DNA of 35,732 nt from Caballeronia mineralivorans PML1(12) (GCF_001028175.1 NZ_AEJF01000113.1:1-35732), one strand, 5' to 3'; counted from the stretch's first letter, positions 6,560-15,629 are shown. Notes: generated by a model from the sequence alone, not told the origin. Translations and numbers: made by a program.

Positions 6560-7006
6560 ATGGACACAGGAACGTACGTCATTTCGGGTTCACTGCCCGT
6601 GAATGACGACCTGGAAACGGAACAGCTCGAACGGGTCAGGCGGCACCTGAATGGCTTTGCCGGGGTGTATCTCGCACACGACCAAATCGCGCATACCGTA
6701 TCCCTGCATGTTTCAGGCACGATGCTTCGGGACGACGCCCGTCTCATCGAACGGCGGATCGAAAAGTTTGCTGAAGAAAATAGCACCGCCGGCACAATTC
6801 TGCTGAGCGAATGGAACGGCCTGACGACTTGGCTCGTCGTCGGAATGAACTGGCACGTCCAGTGTCTTATCAAGCTCGGAGCTGTACAGGAACAGTTCGC
6901 GAGGCTCGTGGAACGCGATTTCGATTTCCTCGTGCGACTTGAGCCCCCGAATGGGAGTGCGGTCAGCCAGAGCCAGCCTTTGATGTGCGTTTCTGTCGCG
7001 ACCTGA
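6560..7006 (+). CDS. Unknown protein, second of two tandem paralogues
   Basis: This is a 148-residue protein. The start ATG at 6560 is preceded by GGAGG with 6 bases of spacing; the open frame continues upstream but only as an overlap with the first paralogue in another frame. It matches the preceding gene in layout: YVISGSLPV, VYLAHDQIAHTVSLHVSG, a charged helix (ARLIERRIEKFAEE), AGTILL and a C-terminal helix (LGAVQEQFARLVER). Sequence identity looks low to moderate, so the duplication is old. The two genes are 37 bases apart and probably co-transcribed. Function unknown. Confidence 0.7.
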   Translation: MDTGTYVISGSLPVNDDLETEQLERVRRHLNGFAGVYLAHDQIAHTVSLHVSGTMLRDDARLIERRIEKFAEENSTAGTILLSEWNGLTTWLVVGMNWHVQCLIKLGAVQEQFARLVERDFDFLVRLEPPNGSAVSQSQPLMCVSVAT

Positions 7007-7382
7007 GAGCGGAAACGATACGGAGAAGCGCTCGGAAACGAGCCGTCGCCACTTGCCGCTTCTCCGGCCACTACAGTTCCGGCCCATCTGGCGATGGTTC
7101 CGGTTTCGGCTCGGGCATATGCGGCTCGCCAGCCGTTCGCTGCGGCTGCATGATAGAGGAGCCTTTCTGTGCCGCACGCGCCGGCTGTAGCTGCAGACAA
7201 GTGCTGTGCGGTACAGGTATCGAAAGCCGTCCTGCTGGATATTAAACCGTCTTCTCGCACGGTGCTGCCATAGGTCGGCGAACAATGAACGTCTGCTGGC
7301 GGACTGAAAACGGCCGGAGTTGAGCATCGTTGTTAGTTCTACACAGATACAATGACCGAATCCGGTTTATCGCTACCTTGAA
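7007..7382. other. Intergenic stretch without a recognisable gene
   Basis: No reading frame here has a convincing start, ribosome site or protein-like composition. The stretch becomes AT-richer towards 7330-7380, just before the orphan gene, where its promoter may lie. Confidence 0.5.
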
Positions 7383-7925
7383 ATGAATGAGCTAATTGTT
7401 GGACTCAATGCGTGGATTATTCAGGATGGGAACTACGACGAATTCAGATGCAGTGAGCCGTACAAACTTGCACTTGAGTTCAATGGTTTAACATTGACTC
7501 CTTCTGACGAGCGTGCAATGCGGTGCCAGCACAAGGGAACTTCCTTGTACGACGTTGTGGCGAAAATAATATTCTCGACTCCTGAAGTCTGGGTGATTGA
7601 CTTCGGGGTAAAGGTCTTTTGCGAATCCCGACCACCGAGGTTTTCAAAGATTGGGCAGTGGGTGCAGGGGGAAATATGGCTCGGTATTGACCCATTCTTT
7701 TACAAAGAGCGTCTGCATCGAATACAAGGAATGCCGGACCTTTTCATCGATTGGTTTGTCACTCGAATTCAGTTGGAAACCACGCCTTGGATCGAAGACA
7801 GGTCAGGCGTCAGGACGTTAATGAACCGTGACACTCAGCGCGAAGAGTGGACCGACAAGGCAGTGACAGACGCGTGGACAGATGACGCAGGGAGAGCCGA
7901 CTATCTTCTGTCACTGTCGAAATAG
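7383..7925 (+). CDS. Unknown protein in AT-richer DNA, orphan cargo gene
   Basis: I do not recognise this 180-residue protein. It is acidic, rich in Trp/Phe/Tyr and soluble-looking, with no signal peptide or membrane helix (segments such as DGNYDEFRCSEPYKLALEFN, then EVWVIDFGVKVF and DLFIDWFVTRIQLE). The coding sequence is distinctly AT-richer than its neighbours (near 50% GC by eye), a sign of recent transfer. Its size, acidity and compact alpha/beta look resemble immunity proteins of polymorphic toxin systems, but no toxin gene is adjacent, so that is only a suggestion. Shine-Dalgarno is weak. Confidence 0.65.
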   Translation: MNELIVGLNAWIIQDGNYDEFRCSEPYKLALEFNGLTLTPSDERAMRCQHKGTSLYDVVAKIIFSTPEVWVIDFGVKVFCESRPPRFSKIGQWVQGEIWLGIDPFFYKERLHRIQGMPDLFIDWFVTRIQLETTPWIEDRSGVRTLMNRDTQREEWTDKAVTDAWTDDAGRADYLLSLSK

Positions 7926-8099
7926 ATGCTTGGTCAAGACGGCAGCGGTGCACTCGAAAGCTGCCGTTCGATCGTCAACTCGCAATGTCAGGAACGAGTC
8001 GGACTGCGCCTCCTGCGTTCGGCAGAGTCCGGCCACGTACCGGGACGAACTCGTCATCGGCCACATTGTCAAAGTAACACTGCTCGAGTTCACGCCATC

Positions 8100-8360
8100 A
8101 TGAAGCCCTTTTGCTTCGCAGCGGCCTTCGTCGTGCTCACCGCCGGCTGCTCCTCGACATGGTCGCCCGCGAATAATCAGACCGCCCGGCCAAGTCCGGC
8201 CGACACGGATACCTACATTCTGCACACTACTAACGGTGCGATGCCCGGTGACTCCACGTCAACGCCACCGAGGCTCAGCGTCGGTGTCAGCTATCCCGAT
8301 ACGCAATTGGTTCTGCCGTGGTTCCTCAATGACATCATCAACTTTATTAACTATCGCTAG
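8100..8360 (+). CDS. Small predicted lipoprotein
   Basis: This 86-residue protein has a lipoprotein signal: MKPFCFAAAFVVLTAGCSST, with lipobox LTAGC and the acylated Cys at residue 17. The mature part is Ser/Thr/Pro-rich and contains no recognised domain. Ser at the position after the Cys favours outer-membrane sorting by the usual rule. The start ATG is at 8100; a longer frame opens upstream but lacks a signal. The Shine-Dalgarno is poor, so expression is uncertain. Confidence 0.55.
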   Translation: MKPFCFAAAFVVLTAGCSSTWSPANNQTARPSPADTDTYILHTTNGAMPGDSTSTPPRLSVGVSYPDTQLVLPWFLNDIINFINYR

Positions 8361-8825
8361 TCTGGCAGCGACTTGCTGCGGTGTGACTGGGAGCGGCTCC
8401 TGACGATTGTGTCTGGGGCTGCCAACGCGGATCGTAGAACTTGCCAGTGCGGCCAATAGCAGCCAGCCGCGGACACATTCGAATTCGGCAAAATTCTGCT
8501 CCAACCCGTCAGGCCTATTTGTTTATATCGCTTGGCACGGTGCGCCCTTAGTAGGCGCGGTGCAGCGAGAGATCTAATTATGCCGGGTCTTGGTGAGCAC
8601 ATCAGCACAAGCCGAAAATGAAAGCCGAGGCGTTCGAAGCGAACAGAGGCCGTCGAAGCCTCACTTTGGAGACCGCGAGTCATCAACCTCCCCTCTCCCG
8701 GAATGGTTCGCACGTCTCATCGAGGCGCGTCAGGGCGGAGACGCCGACAGCTAGATGGACAACGGGAACACTGTTCTGCGTCCGCTTCCCGCTCAGCGAT
8801 GTGTGCGAGTTCGAAAATCGGGTCG

Positions 8826-9212
8826 CTATCGGATGCCGTCTTGGTGTATCACGGTCGTTTCCGTGCGGGATCCGTAGTGCTTCGTGACTTCGGCGCCGTT
8901 CATCAGTTTGGACGATTTCAGGATTGGACTCACCGCCACATACATCCGATCGGGATCGGAGCCGTACATATACAAATAGCCATCATTGCCATCGATGTGA
9001 TATTCCGTTTCACCAAGTTCGCCGACACCCGCGCGCTTAATTGCGCTTTCTAGCCGATGTTCCAGAACGCCAATTCGCGCCCGGTCCTTAGGGTAGAAAT
9101 CGAAATGGACCATCATTACCGGTCTTGGTGGCCTCTGTGGTTGTTCCTAAGCTGCGCTGCCTGCGAACAAAACTGCGCATAGAACCGCGATGAATACTTT
9201 TATTCTCAACAT
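8826..9212 (-). pseudogene. Small secreted protein gene interrupted by an in-frame amber codon
   Basis: From the ATG at 9212 the frame encodes a clear signal peptide (MLRIKVFIAVLCAVLFAGSA), then TAG at 9149-9147 as codon 22, then continues open in the same frame for 106 codons to 8826. The downstream part starts EQPQRPPRPVMM and includes YHIDGNDGYLYMYGSDPDRM. Only the part from 9116 forms an uninterrupted ATG-started ORF of 96 residues. An export signal in perfect frame with the rest shows that the ancestral gene coded an exported protein of about 128 residues. A single base change removed it, unless the amber codon is read through. Family not recognised. Confidence 0.65.
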
Positions 9213-9876
9213 GGGTGCGATATCGTCTGCGAAATAAAGATCAATTGCCGACGATGTAGACAGTCCCGTCGAGCATCCCGAGCGCCCTTGTCCGCCCACC
9301 ACCGACCACCGCGTCGACAAAACCTAAGTGTGCTCAAACTAACATGTAAAAGGTACATGTGCCGCGCTGCGCACGGCTGTGAAACGCTTCAGTTCCGACG
9401 GCGCGTCGAAGGCACCGTGGCTCTGGAATTCGATGTTGGTCGACGGCATCAACATGTCGGGGCGTGCGCGAGATGCGTCGCATACCGAGTAGGCTGCGAC
9501 GATCACCGTACCGCGCGGCGGGCAGCGACCGGTTTTACCCACTACCCCGATAGAACAAAGCGGTGAACCGTGCGCGGAACCAAGGGCTAAGGCGCGATGT
9601 GGAGAGACTCGCGTCCGCGACGTCGTCAACCGGATACCATCTCAAACAGCGGCTTATTCACGCGTTGCATCTTGTCTGACACTGAGCTCAACGAACGTGT
9701 ACGCCCGCTCCAATTTCGGTCGCCGTCCTGGAATATTTCCTCTTCTCAATCGTTTACCATGCACGCCCTTCCAGCGCCTGGTTCGCCAGTTGACTGTTCG
9801 ATTGCATCGGACGGCGCCTCCGCGTGTGCATTGAGCGGAAACGTGCTTATCCTGCGGTCCATTTGGAGTCCCTGTC
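9213..9876. other. Gene-poor stretch
   Basis: No gene is supportable in these 664 bases. Two ACATGT palindromes lie 7 bases apart at 9342-9347 and 9355-9360. The region just upstream of 9877 should carry the promoter of the exported beta-propeller gene. Confidence 0.5.
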
Positions 9877-11067
9877 ATGAAATCCATCGCATATGTAGTA
9901 GAAAGGGAAAACATCGGCTGCATGCCATTCAGGCTTCAATATGGCACATCGCGTCGCACGCGCAGCGTGTTCAAACGCCTGCTGCTGTCTATACTATGCG
10001 GTGCGGGCTTTGCGCTGGTGCTGCCTGAAGCCGCTAGCGCGGGCGGCGACCTCACGCCGCTCTTGCCACCGTCTTCGGTGACGTCGTCGACGGTCCCGCC
10101 CAATGGCGATTCCAACCCTTACGGTGTCGCATTCGTCCCTGAGGGCTTTCCGCGCTTCGGAACGATTGGTCCCGGCGACCTGCTGGTATCCAACTTCAAC
10201 AATCAAGCTAACCTGCAAGGCACCGGCAGTACCATTGTCAAGATCGTCGCCAACAGCAAGCCGGTTGTATTCTTTCAAGGAGATGCCGGCCTTGGCCTGA
10301 GTACGGCGCTAGGCGTGCTCAAGGCTGGCTTTGTGCTGGTCGGCAATGTGCCGACCAGCGACGGCACTTTCACGACGATCAAGGCAGGTTCGCTGCTCGT
10401 CCTGAACCGGACCGGCGACATCGTCGCGCAGTGGACACCTGCGATGGCCAAGATCGATGGCCCGTGGGACCTCACCATCTTCGACCAGGGCAACCAGGCG
10501 AAGGTGTTCGTATCGAACGTGCTCAACGGGACAGTCGTGCGACTCGACGTTGCGGTCAGCGAGGACGGCGTGCAGATCAAAGCCGCAACGCAGATCGCGT
10601 CCGGCTACCCGTTTCGCGCCGACGCGGCGGCTCTCGTCGTCGGTCCGACCGGACTGGCATACGATCCGCAACGAGACGTGCTCTATGTCGCTTCTACCGT
10701 CGACAATGCCGTCTTCGCCCTATTCGATGCCGGGAGCACGAAACACGATGGAGGCAAAGGTGTCCTGATCTACGCGGACAACACGCATCTGCATGGCCCG
10801 CTGGGACTGGCGCTCGGACCGAACGGCGATCTGTTCACGGCCAACGGCGACGCGATCAACGCCGATTCGAAGCAGCCGAGCGAGATCGTCGAATTCACAC
10901 CGCAAGGTCGCTTCGTTGCCCAACTTTCTGTGGATCCAGTGCAGGGTGGCGCATTTGGACTTGCGTTTTCGCAGACGCGGAGCGACTTCGTGCGCTTTGC
11001 CGCGGTCGATGACAATGTGCCGAACATCACCGTTTGGAGGCTTCCATTCGACGACTCCGGGCGCTGA
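9877..11067 (+). CDS. Exported NHL/beta-propeller-like protein
   Basis: This 396-residue protein has a signal peptide at about residues 33-55 (SVFKRLLLSILCGAGFALVL, then PEAASA), preceded by an unusually long N-terminal extension; an internal ATG at residue 16 is a possible true start. The mature part has repeated propeller-blade patterns: GPGDLLVSNFNN, LTIFDQGNQAKVFVSNVLNG, GPTGLAYDPQRDVLYVASTV and GLALGPNGDLFTANGD. These resemble NHL/SMP-30 repeats, which form a six- or seven-bladed propeller used for binding or hydrolysis. No catalytic motif is recognised. It is probably periplasmic or secreted. It stands alone, with long non-coding flanks. Confidence 0.8.
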   Translation: MKSIAYVVERENIGCMPFRLQYGTSRRTRSVFKRLLLSILCGAGFALVLPEAASAGGDLTPLLPPSSVTSSTVPPNGDSNPYGVAFVPEGFPRFGTIGPGDLLVSNFNNQANLQGTGSTIVKIVANSKPVVFFQGDAGLGLSTALGVLKAGFVLVGNVPTSDGTFTTIKAGSLLVLNRTGDIVAQWTPAMAKIDGPWDLTIFDQGNQAKVFVSNVLNGTVVRLDVAVSEDGVQIKAATQIASGYPFRADAAALVVGPTGLAYDPQRDVLYVASTVDNAVFALFDAGSTKHDGGKGVLIYADNTHLHGPLGLALGPNGDLFTANGDAINADSKQPSEIVEFTPQGRFVAQLSVDPVQGGAFGLAFSQTRSDFVRFAAVDDNVPNITVWRLPFDDSGR

Positions 11068-11385
11068 AACCCGATCCCACGCAAGACAGCATTCGCTGCA
11101 AAATGAATCGAGCATACGACATGCGCGCTGCCCGCTTTGCTCGACGACACGAACGCAGCTCAGGCTGATCCGGGCCGGTAACTTCCGACAAAAGAGTTTG
11201 ACCCAACCTGTTAGGCAGGTAGCGCTGCAATGGCAGACATCAAGCGCCCTACTCGCTTGACACATCCGATCAACAGCGACCGAACTCAGAGCGGCGTCGG
11301 TCACAACTGTCGAACAGATGAATGAAATCCCGGGTCGAGATTGAAGTCGACTGTCGTCTCATACGTGGCCACTTGCGCAGCGTGG
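11068..11385. other. Intergenic region between convergent genes
   Basis: I see no gene, RNA or convincing terminator in these 318 bases between the propeller gene and the lectin-like gene, which end towards each other. Confidence 0.5.
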
Positions 11386-11784
11386 CTATCTGCCCGCGCC
11401 GGTCCCTTCGATGCAACTCAGTACGAGTGTACTGCCTGCCCCCGCTTCAGGACTGAGCGCTGCGGTGTGGAACTCGGTGTCGCTGCACCGCCATTCGGCA
11501 AGAAAGTCCTTCGGGCAATTCTTAGCCGGATCTACTGTGAGCGTCCTGTTCAGCACGTAACTGCAGGTTCCCCGACCATCGCACTGAGTGGCAAGGTCAA
11601 GGGTCGCATTTCCCCATGGTGCTCCACAGTTCTGGCCATAGGTACCTGATACAACCTGGATCGCCCGCGCGTGTACGCCCGAGCTTATCGCCAGAACAAT
11701 GACGCTCAAGATCACGCGGGTACAACGGATGTCTCCGACGAGGGCGGTTAATGTACCGCGCCTGCTCAAGGTCACTTGGTTCAT
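11386..11784 (-). CDS. Exported cysteine-rich SUEL/galactose-lectin-like protein
   Basis: This 132-residue protein begins with a signal peptide (CTRVILSVIVLAISSGVHAR, cleavage near Ala41). The mature domain (IQVVSGTYGQNCGAPWGNAT, then DLATQCDGRGTCSYVLN, ending in TLVLSC) follows the pattern of the SUEL-type rhamnose/galactose-binding lectin fold, with conserved Gly-Asn-Ala and paired cysteines that would form disulfides in the periplasm. The start ATG at 11784 has AAGGAGG with 4 bases of spacing. A carbohydrate-binding role is inferred from fold resemblance. It is monocistronic as far as can be seen. Confidence 0.7.
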   Translation of the reverse strand: MNQVTLSRRGTLTALVGDIRCTRVILSVIVLAISSGVHARAIQVVSGTYGQNCGAPWGNATLDLATQCDGRGTCSYVLNRTLTVDPAKNCPKDFLAEWRCSDTEFHTAALSPEAGAGSTLVLSCIEGTGAGR

Positions 11785-12846
11785 CGCACCTCCTTCCGAT
11801 CCACCCTAGAAAATGGAGTCAGACTGCAACTAGAAGTGTATGGCGGTTAATTGCAATTGCCAGGGGTTGGATGTCACGCAGGAACATCGTTCCCAATGCC
11901 AATGCGGACCGCTCTGAGGTACGGCGAGTTGCCGATGGCCCGTGCAGACATGTTACATTCCGCTACCGTCGCGGGCCGCTGTCATCTTTGAATTGACTGT
12001 CGACTTTCCGGTCCGCCGCTACCGCTGCTCCCACTGTTCGACGTCGCGTCACTGCCATGCGAGCCCCCGTCTGATGGGTATCTCGTTAAGGCTATCAAAA
12101 AAAATATTATGACTACTAATAACAGTCTAGTTGCTTTCATTGTGATCTCCTGTGAGCGCGACCAGCCCGCGTTGCCCGATTACTGGCTTCGCCATTTGTC
12201 ATATGCTCTCGAAGCGATCACCGTGTGTGTCGCCGGTTTATTGAGGCTTGCGCACGCAGGCAATAAGATCGACGTGCTCAGTATCGTAGGTTTCCTTAGT
12301 CAGCAACCAATCCGTGCCGCGGAGAATACTCGACGCATTGCGGGACTGCGCATAGTAAACGTCCGACGGAGCCACGATATTCCGTTCGGAACGGTCAGCG
12401 GTTGGCTTGGGGAAACCGACTTCGTTTTCGCCGCGAAGGCGCGACGTTAAGGTCGAGGCCCGAACTTTTGTTCATCGATTGGACTTCAGGCTTGTCCCGC
12501 GTGCACCGAACCACAAAAAGAGCCCGCGAGACCTTTTGCGAACGGACACAGCGATCGGATAGCGGTCGATACAAAGATAGTCCTGAGACACTGGAATAAA
12601 TTGGCTGTGCTGGACGTTTCGTTACGGTAACGAGGAGGTGAGCTGAATGATCAACGCTCGACAAGCGTTCGCGCTTGAAATCCGCCGCCGTGCGCGGCGG
12701 CTACGACTCGGACAGCGGTGTGAGCCACGGGCAAAGATCAGCTACAGACGCATCTTGATGTCGATCGACTGCACGCCGCTCCCCGCATCGCACGCAGAGC
12801 GATCAGCCACACGCGGATACTCGCGATATTCGTAGAGGAAAACATC
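11785..12846. other. Long gene-poor stretch, possible eroded genes
   Basis: In over 1 kb no gene is convincing. A plus-strand frame at 12109-12450 (113 codons) lacks a ribosome site and a recognisable domain. A minus-strand frame at 12238-12471 reads 77 codons without a start and has protein-like composition at its end (SILRGTDWLLTKETYDTEHV), possibly a decayed gene. A 62-codon plus-strand frame at 12647 has GGAGGTGAG upstream but Arg-rich, unconserved-looking sequence. An AT-rich patch is at 12098-12125. Confidence 0.4.
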
Positions 12847-13263
12847 ATGTTCTCAAACCCACGCACTGCAGTCTTCCTTGGTGTGGCTGCGCTCGGCCTT
12901 GTTTGCGACCCTGGTTACGCAGAGGAGATGATAAAAGCCAAGGTGCTCACGAACGCGATCCAGCTTGATGCTAACCACGTCAAAGCGGGCACTGTAACGT
13001 TCGAGGTAAGCAACGCACCGGACACTGGTCTGACACATGAGTTCGTCGTTCTTAAAACGGACTTGGCCGAAGATAAGCTGCCAGTTAAAAATGGTCAGGT
13101 GTCGGAGAGCCGGTTCAAAAAAATGGGAGAGGTGGAGAACATCGACCCCGGCAAGAACAAGCGCTTGACGCTCAAGTTGGCACCCGGCCGCTACGTACTA
13201 ATCTGCAACCAGCCAGGCCACTACTCGATGGGCCTGCATACGTCCTTGCGCGTCACGCCCTGA
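12847..13263 (+). CDS. Periplasmic cupredoxin (blue copper protein)
   Basis: This is a 138-residue protein with a signal peptide (MFSNPRTAVFLGVAALGLVC, cleavage near AYA-type GYA/EE at 25-26). The cupredoxin fold ends in the type-1 copper pattern: His64 (LTHEFVVL), Cys120 (VLICNQPGHY), His125 and Met128 (SMGLH). It would carry electrons or copper in the periplasm. The start ATG at 12847 is preceded by AGAGGAAA. It lies about 200 bases upstream of the chromate operon on the same strand; related cupredoxins are often linked with metal-resistance genes, but a joint role with chrBAC is only suggested. Confidence 0.85.
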   Translation: MFSNPRTAVFLGVAALGLVCDPGYAEEMIKAKVLTNAIQLDANHVKAGTVTFEVSNAPDTGLTHEFVVLKTDLAEDKLPVKNGQVSESRFKKMGEVENIDPGKNKRLTLKLAPGRYVLICNQPGHYSMGLHTSLRVTP

Positions 13264-13433
13264 CCGGCTTGGGTCCTACGTTCTTTGACGCACCACGTTT
13301 CACTGACCCCGGTGGCGTGAGGGTGGTCGGAGAAGGTTGACGCGAACGGATTAAGCAATGCGTCGATTCAAAGCCGCTCCTGCGACGGGAGATATGTCCG
13401 GCCGCCACGTCAGAGAAAGGTCAAGGGATTCTT

Positions 13434-13467
13434 GTAAAGTAAGCTACATGCGTGTAGCTTACTTTAC
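13434..13467. promoter_or_regulatory. Perfect 15+15 bp palindrome abutting the chrB start, chromate operator
   Basis: GTAAAGTAAGCTACA, a 4-base spacer and TGTAGCTTACTTTAC form a perfect inverted repeat whose last base is immediately before the chrB ATG at 13468. There is no Shine-Dalgarno between, so the site could be the ChrB operator, a hairpin controlling translation, or both; a leaderless transcript is another option. Confidence 0.75.
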
Positions 13468-14448
13468 ATGGATACTCTAACTACCTGGTCTGTCCTCGTC
13501 CTGACGTTTCCCACGGAGAACGCCACCGCGCGCATGCGGGTCTGGCGGGCGCTAAAGGCAAAGGGATGCGTCGTCCTACGCGACGGCATCTACCTGCTGC
13601 CCCACACCACCGAACGCGAGGACGAGATGCGCGAACTCGCCAATGGCATCGACGAAGCCGGCGGCACCGCGCATCTGCTGCGGGCACAAAGTCTGAATGC
13701 GTCACAGGAGGAGGACTTTCGCGCTTTGTTCGATCGACACGACGACTACGTGGCGTTCGTTGAGTCGCTCGGCGCTGCCCGGAAAACCTTGGGCGGTTTA
13801 CCGCCGGCGGAGGTCACCCGGCTGCTGCGGCGCTTGCGCAAGGACTACGACGCAATCCGGACAATCGACTACTTTCCGGGTGCCGCCTCGACCGACGCCG
13901 AAATCGCTTGGGAAGACTTCATGGCGCTCGCGGATACGGTCCTTTCGCCAGGCGAGCCGCATGCGGCCGAGCGAGCTATCCGGCCCCTGCGGCGCGAAGA
14001 CTATCAGGCCCGGACGTGGGCGACCCGGCGACGTCTCTGGGTCGATCGCGTCGCGAGCGCCTGGCTGATCCATCGCTTCATCGACCCGAAAGCACGCTTT
14101 CTTTGGCTGACTTCTCCGGATGCCTGTCCGCCGGACGCGCTCGGCTTCGACTTTGACGGTGCCGCCTTTACGCACGTGGGCGAACGCGTGACGTTCGAGG
14201 TGTTGCTCGCGAGCTTCGGACTCGACGAAGACGCAGCACTGCTGCGACTCGGCGAGATGGTGCACGCGCTCGATGTCGGCGGCGCGCCGGTGCCCGAAGC
14301 GATCGGCTTCGAAGCGGTGATGGCCGGCGCGCGACAACGCGCGTCAGATGATGACCAACTGCTCGACGAAATGAGTCGTGTGCTCGACTCGATCTACGCG
14401 CACTTTGCATCGAGTGCAAAAAACAGCAACACAGGGGGCCGCTCATGA
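13468..14448 (+). CDS. chrB: Chromate-sensing regulator ChrB
   Basis: This is a 326-residue protein with both halves of ChrB. The N-terminal part (LTFPTENATARMRVWRALKA, then GVYLLP-type DGIYLLP) is the conserved ChrB start and probably binds DNA. The C-terminal ChrB domain contains ARTWATRRRLWVDRVASAWL, then IHRFIDPKARFLW, with His and acidic residues likely to bind metal/oxyanion. ChrB is a chromate-responsive repressor/regulator of chr operons. The start at 13468 is fixed by the conserved N-terminus even though a palindrome occupies the usual ribosome-site position. It overlaps chrA by the 4-base ATGA (14445-14448). Confidence 0.93.
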   Translation: MDTLTTWSVLVLTFPTENATARMRVWRALKAKGCVVLRDGIYLLPHTTEREDEMRELANGIDEAGGTAHLLRAQSLNASQEEDFRALFDRHDDYVAFVESLGAARKTLGGLPPAEVTRLLRRLRKDYDAIRTIDYFPGAASTDAEIAWEDFMALADTVLSPGEPHAAERAIRPLRREDYQARTWATRRRLWVDRVASAWLIHRFIDPKARFLWLTSPDACPPDALGFDFDGAAFTHVGERVTFEVLLASFGLDEDAALLRLGEMVHALDVGGAPVPEAIGFEAVMAGARQRASDDDQLLDEMSRVLDSIYAHFASSAKNSNTGGRS

Positions 14449-15629
14449 ACACCATCACAGCGACCGCGCCGGGCTATACGCTTGGCCAGTTGGTCCTTTA
14501 CATGCTTCGCCTCGGCACCTTCGGTTTTGGAGGCCCGGTGGCGCTGGTCGGCTACATGCACCGCGACCTGGTCGAGCGCCGGGGCTGGATCAGCGAAGAG
14601 GACTACAAGGAGGGGCTGGCACTGGCTCAAATGATGCCGGGTCCGCTCGCCGCACAGCTCGGCATTTACCTCGGCTACGTACATTACCGCGTGCTCGGTG
14701 CGACGGTGGCCGGCATCGCCTTCGTCCTGCCTTCGTTCCTGATGGTGGTGGCGCTGGGCTGGGCCTACGCCCATTTCGGCGGCCTCTCCTGGATGCAGGC
14801 GGTCTTCTACGGCGTGGGTGCGGCGGTGGTCGGCATCATCGCGATGAGCGCGTACAAGTTGACCGCAAAGAGCATCGGCAAAATCAAACTCCTATGGGCG
14901 ATCTACCTGACGCTCGCGGTCGTGACCGTTGTCACCGAATCCGAAATCGCGTGGCTGTTTATCGCGGGTGGCCTGCTCAACTGGTTCTGGCGTGCTCCGC
15001 CGAAATGGCTCAGCAAGGGCGGATTGAATGCGCTCGCCGTGACTCAGGTGCCGAGTATCAGCGGCGTCCTGAGTGGTCTTGATCTTCCACTGCTCGGCCA
15101 GATTGGACTTTTCTTCGCCAAGGCGGGCGCATTCGTGTTCGGCTCGGGACTCGCGATCGTGCCGTTCCTCTATGGGGGCGTCGTGACCGAACACCACTGG
15201 CTCGACGACAAGCAGTTCGTTGACGCAGTGGCCGTCGCGATGATCACGCCCGGACCGGTCGTGATCACGGTCGGGTTCATCGGTTATCTGGTAGCGGGTT
15301 TCGGGGGCGCATGCGTCGCTGCACTCGGGACCTTCCTGCCCTGTTATCTCTTCACGGTGCTGCCAGCGCCGTACTTCAAGAAATACGGCAAGTTGCCCGC
15401 CGTCAAGGCGTTCGTCGACGGAATTACTGCGGCCGCGGTCGGTGCCATCACGGGTTCCGTACTCGTCATTGCAAAGCGATCGCTCATTGACATGCCCACT
15501 GTCGCGTTGGCAATCGCGACAGTGCTACTTCTCTGGCGTTTCAAGAAATTGCAGGAGCCCGTCATCGTTGTGGCGGCGGCCCTGTTTGGTCTTGTTGTGC
15601 ATCCGCTCATCCATGCGCACGCCATCTAA
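14445..15629 (+). CDS. chrA: Chromate efflux transporter ChrA
   Basis: This is a 394-residue inner-membrane transporter of the CHR superfamily, long-chain two-domain type. Each half begins with the family signature: TFGFGGPVALVGYMHRDLVE with LAQMMPGPLA in the N-half, and FVFGSGLAIVPFLYGGVVTE with AMITPGPVVITVGFIGYLVA in the C-half. About ten hydrophobic segments are visible. It exports chromate from the cytoplasm using the proton-motive force. It is translationally coupled to chrB and 38 bases before the SOD gene, giving the classical chrBAC order. Confidence 0.95.
   Translation: MNTITATAPGYTLGQLVLYMLRLGTFGFGGPVALVGYMHRDLVERRGWISEEDYKEGLALAQMMPGPLAAQLGIYLGYVHYRVLGATVAGIAFVLPSFLMVVALGWAYAHFGGLSWMQAVFYGVGAAVVGIIAMSAYKLTAKSIGKIKLLWAIYLTLAVVTVVTESEIAWLFIAGGLLNWFWRAPPKWLSKGGLNALAVTQVPSISGVLSGLDLPLLGQIGLFFAKAGAFVFGSGLAIVPFLYGGVVTEHHWLDDKQFVDAVAVAMITPGPVVITVGFIGYLVAGFGGACVAALGTFLPCYLFTVLPAPYFKKYGKLPAVKAFVDGITAAAVGAITGSVLVIAKRSLIDMPTVALAIATVLLLWRFKKLQEPVIVVAAALFGLVVHPLIHAHAI

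Noticed and set aside
9241..9330. Open minus-strand frame ending GMLDGTVYIVGN just before the amber-interrupted gene
   Set aside because: Only about 30 codons with no start; could be the tail of a decayed gene but too short to support.
9339..9629. 96-codon minus-strand ORF
   Set aside because: Composition is not protein-like over most of its length and no start signal is seen.
12109..12450. 113-codon plus-strand ORF
   Set aside because: No ribosome-binding site and no recognisable domain; it overlaps a minus-strand frame of equally protein-like composition.
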